A stretch of 16,816 nt of DNA, taken from positions 1 through 16,816 of the forward strand of contig JAGKWS010000090.1 of the NCBI GenBank assembly GCA_021151685.1, in the 5' to 3' direction. The notes beneath the pieces are model-generated. The model saw nothing but the letters and a program-made list of their open reading frames with translations, did no database searches and was not told where the DNA came from. Made by a program: the position numbers and the translations under genes. Shown one piece after another: positions 1 to 7,180 of the stretch (within the stretch, counting starts at the first letter, position 1; each line of letters begins with the position of its first letter). Origin of the DNA: Chitinophagaceae bacterium (lineage in GTDB: Bacteria; Bacteroidota; Bacteroidia; Chitinophagales; Chitinophagaceae).

Positions 1-164
1 TTCACCTTGTCAAAGCATTTTTGCTTGGCGTTCAGTTTTTCAAAACTACCATCATATCATTCCTCCAAAACCGTTATATCACATCCCCAATTCGGTATAT
101 CATAAAAACCCGATTTGGTGGGCAAAGCTCAAAAAACGTTCTTTACACCCAAACCCTCCCTACC

Positions 165-1100
165 ATGATTGAAGATAAAAAATCACATGCCCGTGGTCTC
201 TACTTTCAGACCCAACTCTCCCAACAAGAAATTGCCGACCGTGTCGGTGTCAATCGCAAAACCCTATATCTCTGGATCAACGAAGAAAAATGGCAGGAAG
301 CCCGCCTTGCAGCAGCACAGTCGCCCACCATACTATTGCATCAGTATTACCAGCAGCTCATCAACATCAACGAGTTCATAGCCAACCGTACCGATAGCCC
401 CTTTCCCACACCCAAAGAAGCCGATGTCATTCGTAAGATTAGTTCGGTCATCAAACAACTCAGCACCAAGGTCAACCTCGGCACCATGGTCGAGGTCTTT
501 AACCTGTTTACCGACGACTTTCTGCGTCAGGGTTATTCCCAACAAGAAGCCATTGCCGTCCGCAAATACATGGACGACTTCCTGAAACGCCGTTGCCACA
601 TCCACAAAAAACGCGAACCCACCGGACTCAAATACGCCCAAGACGATCAGATAGTAGCCGAATATAAAGAATGGGAAGCCACCTACCCAACACCTTCAAA
701 ACCTAACGAAGAAACACCCCATGCCCCACAATCCGAGAAAAACCACACACCCGACGATACGCCCAATACAGCGGATAACGTACAGACAATCAACGAAGTA
801 ACTAAAACAGACAATGCCCCATCTGTGCCCCATTTACCAGTCGCAAAGGCAGCCCCCGTCACCAATCTACTTACCGAACCCACCGAACCCAAGCCCTACA
901 AACGCCCCTCCTCTGGCGACACACCACCCGTAGCCCGTGGCGTTATCTCCACCGGTGTTGGCACCCCACCACGCCCCGTTACACCACCAGCCACACCCGA
1001 GCCACCCACCACGCCAGCCGCACCCTATGTACCACCACCATACCGCCCTGCCTACCTCGATATTCAGGTCATCAAACGCACTCGCCGAAACCACTGGTAG
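165..1100 (+). CDS. gpP-like helix-turn-helix DNA-binding protein with Pro/Thr-rich tail
   Basis: A 311-aa protein starting at ATG 165. Residues about 8-45 form a helix-turn-helix (LSQQEIADRVGVNRKTLYLW, residues 18-37) of the type at the N-terminus of phage terminase small subunits of the P2 gpP group, so the likely role is sequence-specific DNA binding. Residues 50-150 look helical and basic (KRRCHIHKKR at 141-150). From about 175 to 298 the protein is low-complexity and rich in Pro, Thr and Ala, probably disordered, and it ends in a basic patch (KRTRRNHW). The frame is open back to 21, but that upstream part encodes no recognisable domain and the HTH lies right after M at 165. No terminase large subunit, portal or other phage gene is adjacent. 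The coding strand is strongly C-rich and G-poor, unlike its neighbours. A transposase-like or regulatory role is possible. The HTH is solid; the function is not known. Confidence 0.7.
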   Translation: MIEDKKSHARGLYFQTQLSQQEIADRVGVNRKTLYLWINEEKWQEARLAAAQSPTILLHQYYQQLININEFIANRTDSPFPTPKEADVIRKISSVIKQLSTKVNLGTMVEVFNLFTDDFLRQGYSQQEAIAVRKYMDDFLKRRCHIHKKREPTGLKYAQDDQIVAEYKEWEATYPTPSKPNEETPHAPQSEKNHTPDDTPNTADNVQTINEVTKTDNAPSVPHLPVAKAAPVTNLLTEPTEPKPYKRPSSGDTPPVARGVISTGVGTPPRPVTPPATPEPPTTPAAPYVPPPYRPAYLDIQVIKRTRRNHW

Positions 1101-1101
1101 C

Positions 1102-1209
1102 TATTATATGGGTACAATTCTGTGGCATAGTACCAACAAATAGCATCCCGGAAACCCGTTTCAGACAAACCACCACAGTTTGGGCACCCCTTGTGGTTAC
1201 CCTATAATA
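1102..1209. repeat. Imperfect inverted repeat bounding a roughly 108-bp structured segment
   Basis: Starting 2 bp after the stop codon of the HTH gene, TATTATA-T-GGGTA (1102-1114) is complementary to TACCCTATAATA (1198-1209): 12 paired positions with one bulged T at 1109. Inside lie further complementary pairs: CTGTGG (1120-1125) with CCACAG (1173-1178), GAAAC (1151-1155) with GTTTC (1158-1162), and a competing ACCACA (1172-1177) with TGTGGT (1192-1197). This could be a cruciform, a structured 3' UTR or RNA, or a small MITE-like element. No poly-T tract follows, so it is not a classical terminator. The complementarity is read directly; the role is unknown. Confidence 0.5.
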
Positions 1210-1280
1210 TGCGATCGCTCCAAAAATGGCTATGATGAGTAATCCCCTTACATTGTTGACCATATTTCATCATGAATTAG

Positions 1281-1308
1281 AATTTGAGATTTGGAATTTG
1301 AGATTTGG
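1281..1308. repeat. Perfect tandem duplication of a 14-bp unit upstream of the TonB receptor
   Basis: AATTTGAGATTTGG occurs twice head to tail at 1281-1294 and 1295-1308, ending 33 bp before the receptor start codon. Each unit itself holds two ATTTG-like halves. GAATTTG (1280-1286 and 1294-1300) is complementary to CAAATTC (1330-1336), and ATTTGG (1303-1308) to CCAAAT (1329-1334), so the leader just ahead of the ATG could fold in alternative ways. Similar AT-rich short duplications occur between genes in Bacteroidota and may be only replication slippage. Confidence 0.75.
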
Positions 1309-1341
1309 AAAAAATGTATCTTACTTCTCCAAATTCACAAC

Positions 1342-3729
1342 ATGCAGGTAAGAAACGCCCTTGTAGTAGCACTCATGCTACCAGTAGCCGCCAATGCACA
1401 ACGTTTTCAGCGTATACGCGGTATCATTACCGATAAAGAAACCAAAGTAACCCTGATAGGGGCTACCATTACCGTTACAGACATTGCACCTACCAGAGGG
1501 GCCGCTACCAATAGCCGGGGCGAGTTTGCCATAGACAGCATACCCGTGGGCAAACATGCACTAAGGGTATCGTATATGGGCTACCAAACCCGCGAGCTGC
1601 GCGATGTGCTGGTAACATCGGCCAAGGAGGTGGTGCTGCCAATAGAAATGGAAGAACAGGCCATCAAAATGGACGAAGTGACTATAACCCGCAAGCGCGA
1701 ACACATCAACGAAATGGCATTGGCCAGTACCAAAACATTCGATGTGCAGGAGACCGAGCGGTATGCAGGTAGTCGCAGCGACCCTGCCCGTATGGCCTCC
1801 AATTTTGCCGGCGCACAGGGTGGCGACGACTCGCGCAACGATATTGTGATACGGGGCAACAGTCCGCAGGGGGTATTGTGGCGTATGGAAGGCGTAGACA
1901 TCCCCAACCCCAACCACTTCAATATACCCGGCACATCTGGTGGGCCGGTATCTATGCTCAACAGCAAGTTGCTGGCCAATAGCGATCTGTTTATGGCTGC
2001 CTTCCCTGCCGAATATGGCGATGCCGTTGCTGGTGTGTTCGATGTTCGTTTGCGCAATGGTAACAACAAAAAACACGAGTTTACCGGTCAGTTGGGTGTA
2101 TTGGGTACCGAAATAACGGCAGAGGGGCCTATATCGCGCAAGGCAGGTTCGTCTTATCTGGTCAACTACCGGTATAGCACCCTGCAAATGTTTCAGGCCA
2201 TAGGGTTGCAGTTAGGTACCAGCTCTGTGCCACAATATCAGGATGCCAGTTTCAAATTGCATTTCCCCATCAGCCCCAAGGCCGAGGTATCATTCTTTGG
2301 ATTGGGCGGTCTTAGTAAAATAGACCTGATAGTAAGTACCCTTACCGACCCCGAGTCGCAGTTGTATGGCGAGTCGGACCGAGACCAGTATTTCAAGGCG
2401 GGTAGTGGGGTAGTGGGGGGTACATTTGGCTACACTATCAACAGTAAAACCTATATGCGGCTGGCTGTAGCGCAATCGGCCAGCAATGTATGGGCGCAAC
2501 ACATAAAAGTGTTCCGTAGCCCATCATTCAAGGTAGACTCTATGAAGGATGTATTGGGGTACGAGTTCAATGAAGCTACCACTGTGGCCCATTGGTACAT
2601 CAACCACAAGCTGTCGCCACGCCAAACACTTAAATACGGTATTGTCAATAAGTATTTCGCAGTCAATTATTTAGATTCTTCCCGTCAGTATCCTACATCG
2701 CGGCAAGACTGGCAGCTACGCGAAGATTACCGGGGTGGTACCAATCTGGTGCAGGCATACATACAATATAAGCTGCGTCCATCGGCAACGCTGGCGGTAA
2801 CGGGTGGCCTGCACGCACAGTACCTTACGCATAATGGCTCCAAGTCGTTAGAGCCACGTATAGGTATGCGCTGGGCCATGAGCGAAAAAGACGTACTAAC
2901 GGCAGGTTACGGTATGCACAGCCAAATGCAACCATTGTATCAGTACTTTGCCTACCTGCCCGGCAACCCAAGGGGCTATATGGCCAACTACAATATAGAT
3001 TTTACCCGTAGCCATCACGCAGTTGCTGGCTACGAGCATACACTGGGCCGCGCGCTGCGCCTTCGTACCGAGGTATATGGGCAATATCTGTACAATGTAC
3101 CCATAGAGTTGCGTCAAGGGTCGTCCTATTCGGCACTCAATCAGGGGTCTACATTCTCACGCAACTTCCCCGATACATTGCAGAATACCGGCACCGGCTA
3201 CAATTACGGTATAGAGCTAACTCTCGAAAAGACATTTGGTCGCGGCTTCTATACGCTGTTCACCACATCCCTGTTCGATTCTAAGGCGGCTGGCAATGAT
3301 GGTATTTACCGCAATACCGACTACAATACCCGCTATGCCATCAATCTTTTGGGAGGTTACGAACGTAAAATGGGCAAGTACAGTACGTTTACCGCAGGTG
3401 GTAAGGTAACCACCATAGGCGGTAAACTATACTCGCCGGTAGATGTAGCGGCTTCCAATATGCGTGGCGATATGGTGATTGTAGACAGCCTACGCAATTC
3501 GCAAAGGTTCAGACCCTATTTCCGGGCCGATGTGAAGTTGGGGATGCGCTTCAATGCCAAACGTCTGACACACGAGGTAGCCGTAGATTTGGTGAATGTA
3601 ACCAGCCAAAAGAACATACTGGCACTGGTGTATAGCAGCGATCTGGCAGCACAGGGCCTTAGCTATCCGTTCTACACACAGTACCAGTTAGGCTTTTTGC
3701 CTATCTTCTATTATCGTATAGACTTCTGA
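1342..3729 (+). CDS. TonB-dependent outer-membrane receptor with carboxypeptidase-regulatory-like N-terminal domain
   Basis: A 795-aa outer-membrane beta-barrel that should import a ligand using TonB/ExbBD energy. ATG 1342 is chosen because it gives a clean signal peptide (cleavage after ANAQ, residue 20); the frame opens earlier at a TTG inside the tandem repeat, which would spoil it. Residues about 23-105 form a CarboxypepD_reg-like beta-sandwich (IRGIITDKETKVTLIGATI, from 25). A TonB-box-like DEVTIT sits at 111-116. A plug domain spans about 125-240, with NDIVIRGNSPQG and the Asn-rich IPNPNHFN segment. The rest is barrel strands, ending in an aromatic-rich C-terminus with terminal Phe. No STN domain and no SusD partner is present, so this is not a SusC/SusD polysaccharide locus. 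The ligand cannot be predicted. It converges with the antiporter, with 3 bp between the stop codons. Confidence 0.9.
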   Translation: MQVRNALVVALMLPVAANAQRFQRIRGIITDKETKVTLIGATITVTDIAPTRGAATNSRGEFAIDSIPVGKHALRVSYMGYQTRELRDVLVTSAKEVVLPIEMEEQAIKMDEVTITRKREHINEMALASTKTFDVQETERYAGSRSDPARMASNFAGAQGGDDSRNDIVIRGNSPQGVLWRMEGVDIPNPNHFNIPGTSGGPVSMLNSKLLANSDLFMAAFPAEYGDAVAGVFDVRLRNGNNKKHEFTGQLGVLGTEITAEGPISRKAGSSYLVNYRYSTLQMFQAIGLQLGTSSVPQYQDASFKLHFPISPKAEVSFFGLGGLSKIDLIVSTLTDPESQLYGESDRDQYFKAGSGVVGGTFGYTINSKTYMRLAVAQSASNVWAQHIKVFRSPSFKVDSMKDVLGYEFNEATTVAHWYINHKLSPRQTLKYGIVNKYFAVNYLDSSRQYPTSRQDWQLREDYRGGTNLVQAYIQYKLRPSATLAVTGGLHAQYLTHNGSKSLEPRIGMRWAMSEKDVLTAGYGMHSQMQPLYQYFAYLPGNPRGYMANYNIDFTRSHHAVAGYEHTLGRALRLRTEVYGQYLYNVPIELRQGSSYSALNQGSTFSRNFPDTLQNTGTGYNYGIELTLEKTFGRGFYTLFTTSLFDSKAAGNDGIYRNTDYNTRYAINLLGGYERKMGKYSTFTAGGKVTTIGGKLYSPVDVAASNMRGDMVIVDSLRNSQRFRPYFRADVKLGMRFNAKRLTHEVAVDLVNVTSQKNILALVYSSDLAAQGLSYPFYTQYQLGFLPIFYYRIDF

Positions 3730-3732
3730 TAG

Positions 3733-4929
3733 TTATAATATGTCGTCTTGTCGTTGTTTGTAGAACATCAGCCCAAACATCATCAACAGGCTGGTAACAA
3801 TCACCACAAACAACAGGATGCCGGGGTTAAAGTTGACCATGGCCTTGGTTTCTGGTATGCTATAGAACAGCAGGATGGTTACCAGGCCACGAGGCATCAG
3901 AAACAGCTCTGGCAACAGATTGGCCTTCAGTATATACTTCAGATACAGGAAGCGGCATACTAACAGTATGGCCACAATAATACTGCCAATGAGTACGGCA
4001 TCGGTGGTGGCTACTGTGTGTAGGTCTATGGTATAACCAAACAATATGAAGAAGAACGTACGCAGCAAAAACGACGTTTCTTCGGTAATAGACCGCATCA
4101 GGTGCAGCACCTCGGCCATGCGGCGTTGCGTTACCGGGTTGGCGTGTTTACCCTTTAGTACCAGGCGGCTATTGTTCAGTACCAGCCCGAATACCAGGAC
4201 AATGAGCAGTGATGGCAGATGAATGAGTTCACCAGCGCTGTACACCAATGCCAGTATCGCAAACATCAGGAAGAACTTAAGTGTTACTGTTATTTTCATT
4301 AATATGTATAACAATAACAGCGATGCCAATACAGATATAATAATGGCCAGTAACAGTTTGCCAGAGAATACACCGAAAGCCCCCCAACTCAGTACATTGT
4401 CCATCAGCATATAGTTGAATATGAGGATGCCCATAATGTCAGAGAATGAGGATTCGTATATAATAAACTCCTTCTTATCGTGGGGCAAATGGCTGGTGCT
4501 GGGTATGACAATAGCACTACTGATGATGCTCATAGGTATAGCATAAACCAGCGATAACTGTAGTGGCTGGTTCAGCATAAACGAGATGAGCCCACCAATG
4601 CCCATTGCCGAGAAGACGAAGATACCCGTAGCCGACAGGAAGGAGTTGCGTATGAGCGGTAGCTTTTCGCCATTCACGGTCAGGTCCATTGCTGCTTCCA
4701 GTACAATCATGATGATACCCACTGCACCCAATATCTTCACCAGCTTGCTTACATTGATGGCATTAAAGCCATAGAACTGTAACAACTGCTGTATACCCAA
4801 TCCGGTAGCAATTAATAGTAGCACCGAGGGTATCTGAGTCTTCCGGCTCAGCATGTTAAACAGGTAGCTGATGATAACAGTACCACTCAGCAGCATGATG
4901 ATTTCATAGGTATGCAATTGTATTGGCAT
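3733..4929 (-). CDS. Cation:proton antiporter (CPA superfamily, Na+/H+ exchanger fold)
   Basis: A 398-aa inner-membrane protein with about 11-13 hydrophobic segments from residue 8 to the end, the usual length for a transport domain without a C-terminal RCK/TrkA-N regulatory part. It probably exchanges Na+ or K+ for H+. Family landmarks visible are LEAAMDLTV (77-85), SSAIVIPSTSHLP (137-149, the interrupted-helix region), the ion-binding segment ESSFSD (159-164) with Asp164, and MPRGLV (345-350) with the conserved Arg of CPA1-type proteins. The residue before the key Asp is Ser rather than the usual Asn or Asp. The C-terminus (KQRQDDIL) is short and charged. The gene lies downstream of the M28 peptidase, but a terminator between them suggests separate transcription. 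The ion selectivity is not readable. Confidence 0.85.
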   Translation of the reverse strand: MPIQLHTYEIIMLLSGTVIISYLFNMLSRKTQIPSVLLLIATGLGIQQLLQFYGFNAINVSKLVKILGAVGIIMIVLEAAMDLTVNGEKLPLIRNSFLSATGIFVFSAMGIGGLISFMLNQPLQLSLVYAIPMSIISSAIVIPSTSHLPHDKKEFIIYESSFSDIMGILIFNYMLMDNVLSWGAFGVFSGKLLLAIIISVLASLLLLYILMKITVTLKFFLMFAILALVYSAGELIHLPSLLIVLVFGLVLNNSRLVLKGKHANPVTQRRMAEVLHLMRSITEETSFLLRTFFFILFGYTIDLHTVATTDAVLIGSIIVAILLVCRFLYLKYILKANLLPELFLMPRGLVTILLFYSIPETKAMVNFNPGILLFVVIVTSLLMMFGLMFYKQRQDDIL

Positions 4930-5036
4930 AGGCTTCGTTTCGAGTAAGATAACTCAAATACAGCAGTATATAAAGTTATTAATGTTTATTTAACGGCATT
5001 TAAGAGACTTTTTAACAGCTTAGCGGTCTTTTGTTA

Positions 5037-5071
5037 ATAAAAATGCCCGGAGACAATGATTGGCCCCGGGC
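5037..5071 (-). terminator. Rho-independent terminator of the M28 peptidase gene
   Basis: GCCCGG (5045-5050) and CCGGGC (5066-5071) form a 6-bp all-GC stem with a 15-nt loop. Read on the minus strand the stem is followed by ATTTTTAT (5044 down to 5037), the expected U-rich tract. It lies 34 bp beyond the peptidase stop codon, in the right orientation to end that gene before the antiporter. Confidence 0.7.
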
Positions 5072-5105
5072 GAATATATATACGTTACCTAATTATAAAT
5101 TATGC

Positions 5106-6476
5106 CTACTCAAGTCCATGCTCGCATACCAGATACACAAACTGGGCCATGGTTACGGCACCCAATTTCAGTTCGCGGTGGTTCACTACCTCAAACACAT
5201 CGTTGGCCGTATGGTGGTAGTCGAAGTATCGCTGAGAGTCTGGTAAAAGACCTGCCAAAGGCACTTTGTACTTATACTTTAGCGGACTAATGTCTACGCC
5301 ACCTTCCTCATGGTCGAAGTCATACACATTGTATGGCATAAAAAGGTCTTTGTACTTCCTGATGTGTGCCTTTTGTGCATCGCTCATTTCCAGGCCTATA
5401 CCTCTGGGACTGAAACCACCTGCATCGCTCTCGAAGGCTACCAGATGGTTCTCCTTTTTGGCTATGGCCGAGTCGGCATAGGCATGGCCACCCTTGTTAC
5501 CGTTCTCTTCGTTCATGAACAAAACGGCCCGTATGGTGTACTTGGGCTTGTAGCCTATAGCCTTCAATGTCCTTATTACCTCTATAGCCTGCACGCAGCC
5601 TGCGCCATCGTCATGTGCACCTTCGCCCACATCCCACGAGTCCAGGTGGCCACCTATGGTAATAATCCGTTCCGGTTGTTCGCTTCCCTTTATTTCCCCT
5701 ATAACATTGTAGGAGGGCACCAGCTTGGGGTTCATATGACATTCCGATTTCATGCGGGCTAACACTTTACCTTTTTTGCAGGCTGCTTCAAGCTCATCGG
5801 CTGTGATATTGCCAATGGCCATTTCAGGGAGTTTTACCGTTACCGAGTCTTCGTAATGCATACTACCGGTATGCGGGAAATCATCAATACCAGTAGACAT
5901 AGACCTGATAATAACCCCGGCCGCACCACGTTTAGCTGCTACGTTGGGACTGTTCCAGCGGTAGGCCACCGCATCGCCATAACCCTCAAAGCTATTTACA
6001 AAATCTTGCCGAAAACGGTAATTGAAGAATACTATTTTATCCTTTACTGCCTTGTCGCTCAGCTTTTTGTATTCGTCAAAGCTGTTTACCATTATTATCT
6101 CGGCTTCCAGCGGCCTGCCCCCGGTACCTTCGCTATTACCCAACGACAATGTGGGGACAGACTTATAACTACTGCCCATCTTCAGCTCCAGACTTTCCTT
6201 ACCCCGTATCCATTGTGGTACGTTTACTGGTTGCAGCCACACCTTATCAGCCCCCGATTCTTTCATGGCTTTTTCGCCCCATTTAACGGCTTTTTCAGCC
6301 CCGGGCGAGCCAGCCAGACGGTGCCCAACGGTTTTGCAAAGTACCCTCAATTGGTCGTAGCAGGTGCCGTTAAGCAGCACTTCGTCCGATATTTTGCGAA
6401 ACATGAGCGAGTCTTGTTGCGCAAAAGCAGTGGTTGCGGCCGCCATGAGACCGGCCGAGAGAGCTAATATTTTCAT
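5106..6476 (-). CDS. Secreted M28-family zinc metallopeptidase (carboxypeptidase Q-like)
   Basis: A 456-aa exported peptidase with a signal peptide (hydrophobic core about 4-18, cleavage near AFAQ, residue 20). A protease-associated (PA) domain is inserted at about residues 120-245, and the catalytic zinc-peptidase domain runs from about 255 to the end. The full M28 metal set is visible: His277 (GGHLDS), Asp289 as bridging ligand (AHDDGAG), Glu323 as general base and Glu324 as ligand (NEENGNKGG), Asp351 (ESDAGG) and His422 (YHHTANDVFE). The architecture and spacing match plasma glutamate carboxypeptidase/carboxypeptidase Q, so it probably trims dipeptides or unblocked peptide termini in the periplasm or outside the cell. 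It lies 88 bp downstream of the Tudor-like gene and ends before a clear terminator. All catalytic residues are intact; the exact substrate is unknown. Confidence 0.9.
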   Translation of the reverse strand: MKILALSAGLMAAATTAFAQQDSLMFRKISDEVLLNGTCYDQLRVLCKTVGHRLAGSPGAEKAVKWGEKAMKESGADKVWLQPVNVPQWIRGKESLELKMGSSYKSVPTLSLGNSEGTGGRPLEAEIIMVNSFDEYKKLSDKAVKDKIVFFNYRFRQDFVNSFEGYGDAVAYRWNSPNVAAKRGAAGVIIRSMSTGIDDFPHTGSMHYEDSVTVKLPEMAIGNITADELEAACKKGKVLARMKSECHMNPKLVPSYNVIGEIKGSEQPERIITIGGHLDSWDVGEGAHDDGAGCVQAIEVIRTLKAIGYKPKYTIRAVLFMNEENGNKGGHAYADSAIAKKENHLVAFESDAGGFSPRGIGLEMSDAQKAHIRKYKDLFMPYNVYDFDHEEGGVDISPLKYKYKVPLAGLLPDSQRYFDYHHTANDVFEVVNHRELKLGAVTMAQFVYLVCEHGLE

Positions 6477-6503
6477 TCTATAAAATTAATTGGTAGTAGT
6501 AGT

Positions 6504-6518
6504 TAGTGTAAAACACTA
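6504..6518. repeat. Small perfect inverted repeat upstream of the M28 peptidase
   Basis: TAGTGT (6504-6509) and ACACTA (6513-6518) flank a 3-nt AAA spacer, 27 bp ahead of the peptidase start codon, beside a short run of TAG triplets (6494-6506). It could be an operator-like dyad or a minor leader hairpin. No poly-T follows on either strand, so it is not a terminator for the upstream gene. Confidence 0.4.
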
Positions 6519-6564
6519 CAAGTATATAACATTCAGGAAGTTAGCAGTTTTTTCACCCCCAATA

Positions 6565-7107
6565 TCACTCCTTGCCACTTGCTCCTTTGAATTGGTGATG
6601 TGTCTCCTTGAACAATACATTGAACGTTGTAAGCGAACCATAGATGGCGGTAATGTACTGCTGAAGCTCAACCTTTTCATCGTCCTCCATCACCTTGTGT
6701 GCATTTATTTTTTGTTCCAGCACACGGAGCTTGTCGCGCACCATTACTATCTTATGAAAGAATGTTTCTATAGATACTTCTTTCGATTGCTGGGTGACAT
6801 CGCCGGGCTTCAGTACCAGCATGCCACGTTTCCACTTGGCGGCAATGGGCACCATCTGCATATCGTGTAGGCGTTGGTCCAGTATGTTACTGAGGGCCTG
6901 TTCTATATCGGCAATAGTTATCTGCTCGGGGACTCCGGTATTTTCAGCAGCTTCCAATGTTTTCAGTTCGTAGTCTTTGCTGATGCTTTTGGTGCCCTGC
7001 TGACTTTTGAACCAAATGATGTAAAACTCCTGTGCCACATCTACAATAACACCCCGGCCAAAGTGCTGGTGCTCTACGCGTGAACCTATTCCTAATTGCG
7101 TGCTCAT
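6565..7107 (-). CDS. Conserved hypothetical protein: Tudor-like N-terminus plus helical domain
   Basis: A 180-aa cytoplasmic protein with no signal peptide or membrane segment. Residues 5-45 (GIGSRVEHQHFGRGVIVDV, then a V/W-F...G.K pattern) resemble the small Tudor/KOW-like barrel at the C-terminus of UvrD/PcrA helicases, which binds nucleic acid or RNA polymerase. Residues 62-85 look helical. Residues 92-170 form a compact region with many aromatic and charged residues (FFHKIVMVRDKLRVLEQKIN at 116-135, then QQYITAIYGSLTTFNVLF at 149-166), partly coiled-coil-like. I recognise it only as a type of uncharacterised Bacteroidota protein. It lies between the GH3 gene (73 bp upstream) and the M28 peptidase (88 bp downstream), which do not suggest a shared pathway. 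A possible own promoter is TTTG (minus strand of 7185-7188) with TATTTTTTG (minus strand of 7154-7162), one base longer than the -7 consensus. Confidence 0.75.
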   Translation of the reverse strand: MSTQLGIGSRVEHQHFGRGVIVDVAQEFYIIWFKSQQGTKSISKDYELKTLEAAENTGVPEQITIADIEQALSNILDQRLHDMQMVPIAAKWKRGMLVLKPGDVTQQSKEVSIETFFHKIVMVRDKLRVLEQKINAHKVMEDDEKVELQQYITAIYGSLTTFNVLFKETHHQFKGASGKE

Positions 7108-7180
7108 AGTTGTTCGTCTATTTGGCTACAATATAAGAGAAAACAGACGAGTACAAAAAATAAACACTTGTCCACTTGCT

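Noticed and set aside
21..164. N-terminal extension of the HTH gene from the ATG at 21
   Set aside because: The extra 48 residues match no domain, and the HTH begins right after the Met at 165; the upstream stretch reads as leader.
1211..1218. GCGATCGC palindrome as a functional site
   Set aside because: A single 8-bp palindrome with no second copy or context is not enough to call a site.
1281..1308. CRISPR or satellite array
   Set aside because: Only two adjoining 14-bp units, with no spacers and no cas genes.
1291..1341. Earlier TTG start of the TonB receptor
   Set aside because: It lies in the tandem repeat and would bury the signal peptide; ATG 1342 gives a normal export signal.
1561..2187. 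Long open frame on the minus strand inside the TonB receptor gene
   Set aside because: It has no recognisable domain and is rich in His, Tyr and Cys as expected of antisense shadow; the receptor on the plus strand is a clear family match.
1342..3729. SusC/SusD-type polysaccharide utilisation locus
   Set aside because: There is no SusD-like lipoprotein, glycoside hydrolase or sigma/anti-sigma pair next to the receptor.
5310..6467. Plus-strand open frames opposite the M28 peptidase (5310-5762 and 5856-6467)
   Set aside because: They are shadows of a peptidase with all catalytic residues intact and have no domain of their own.
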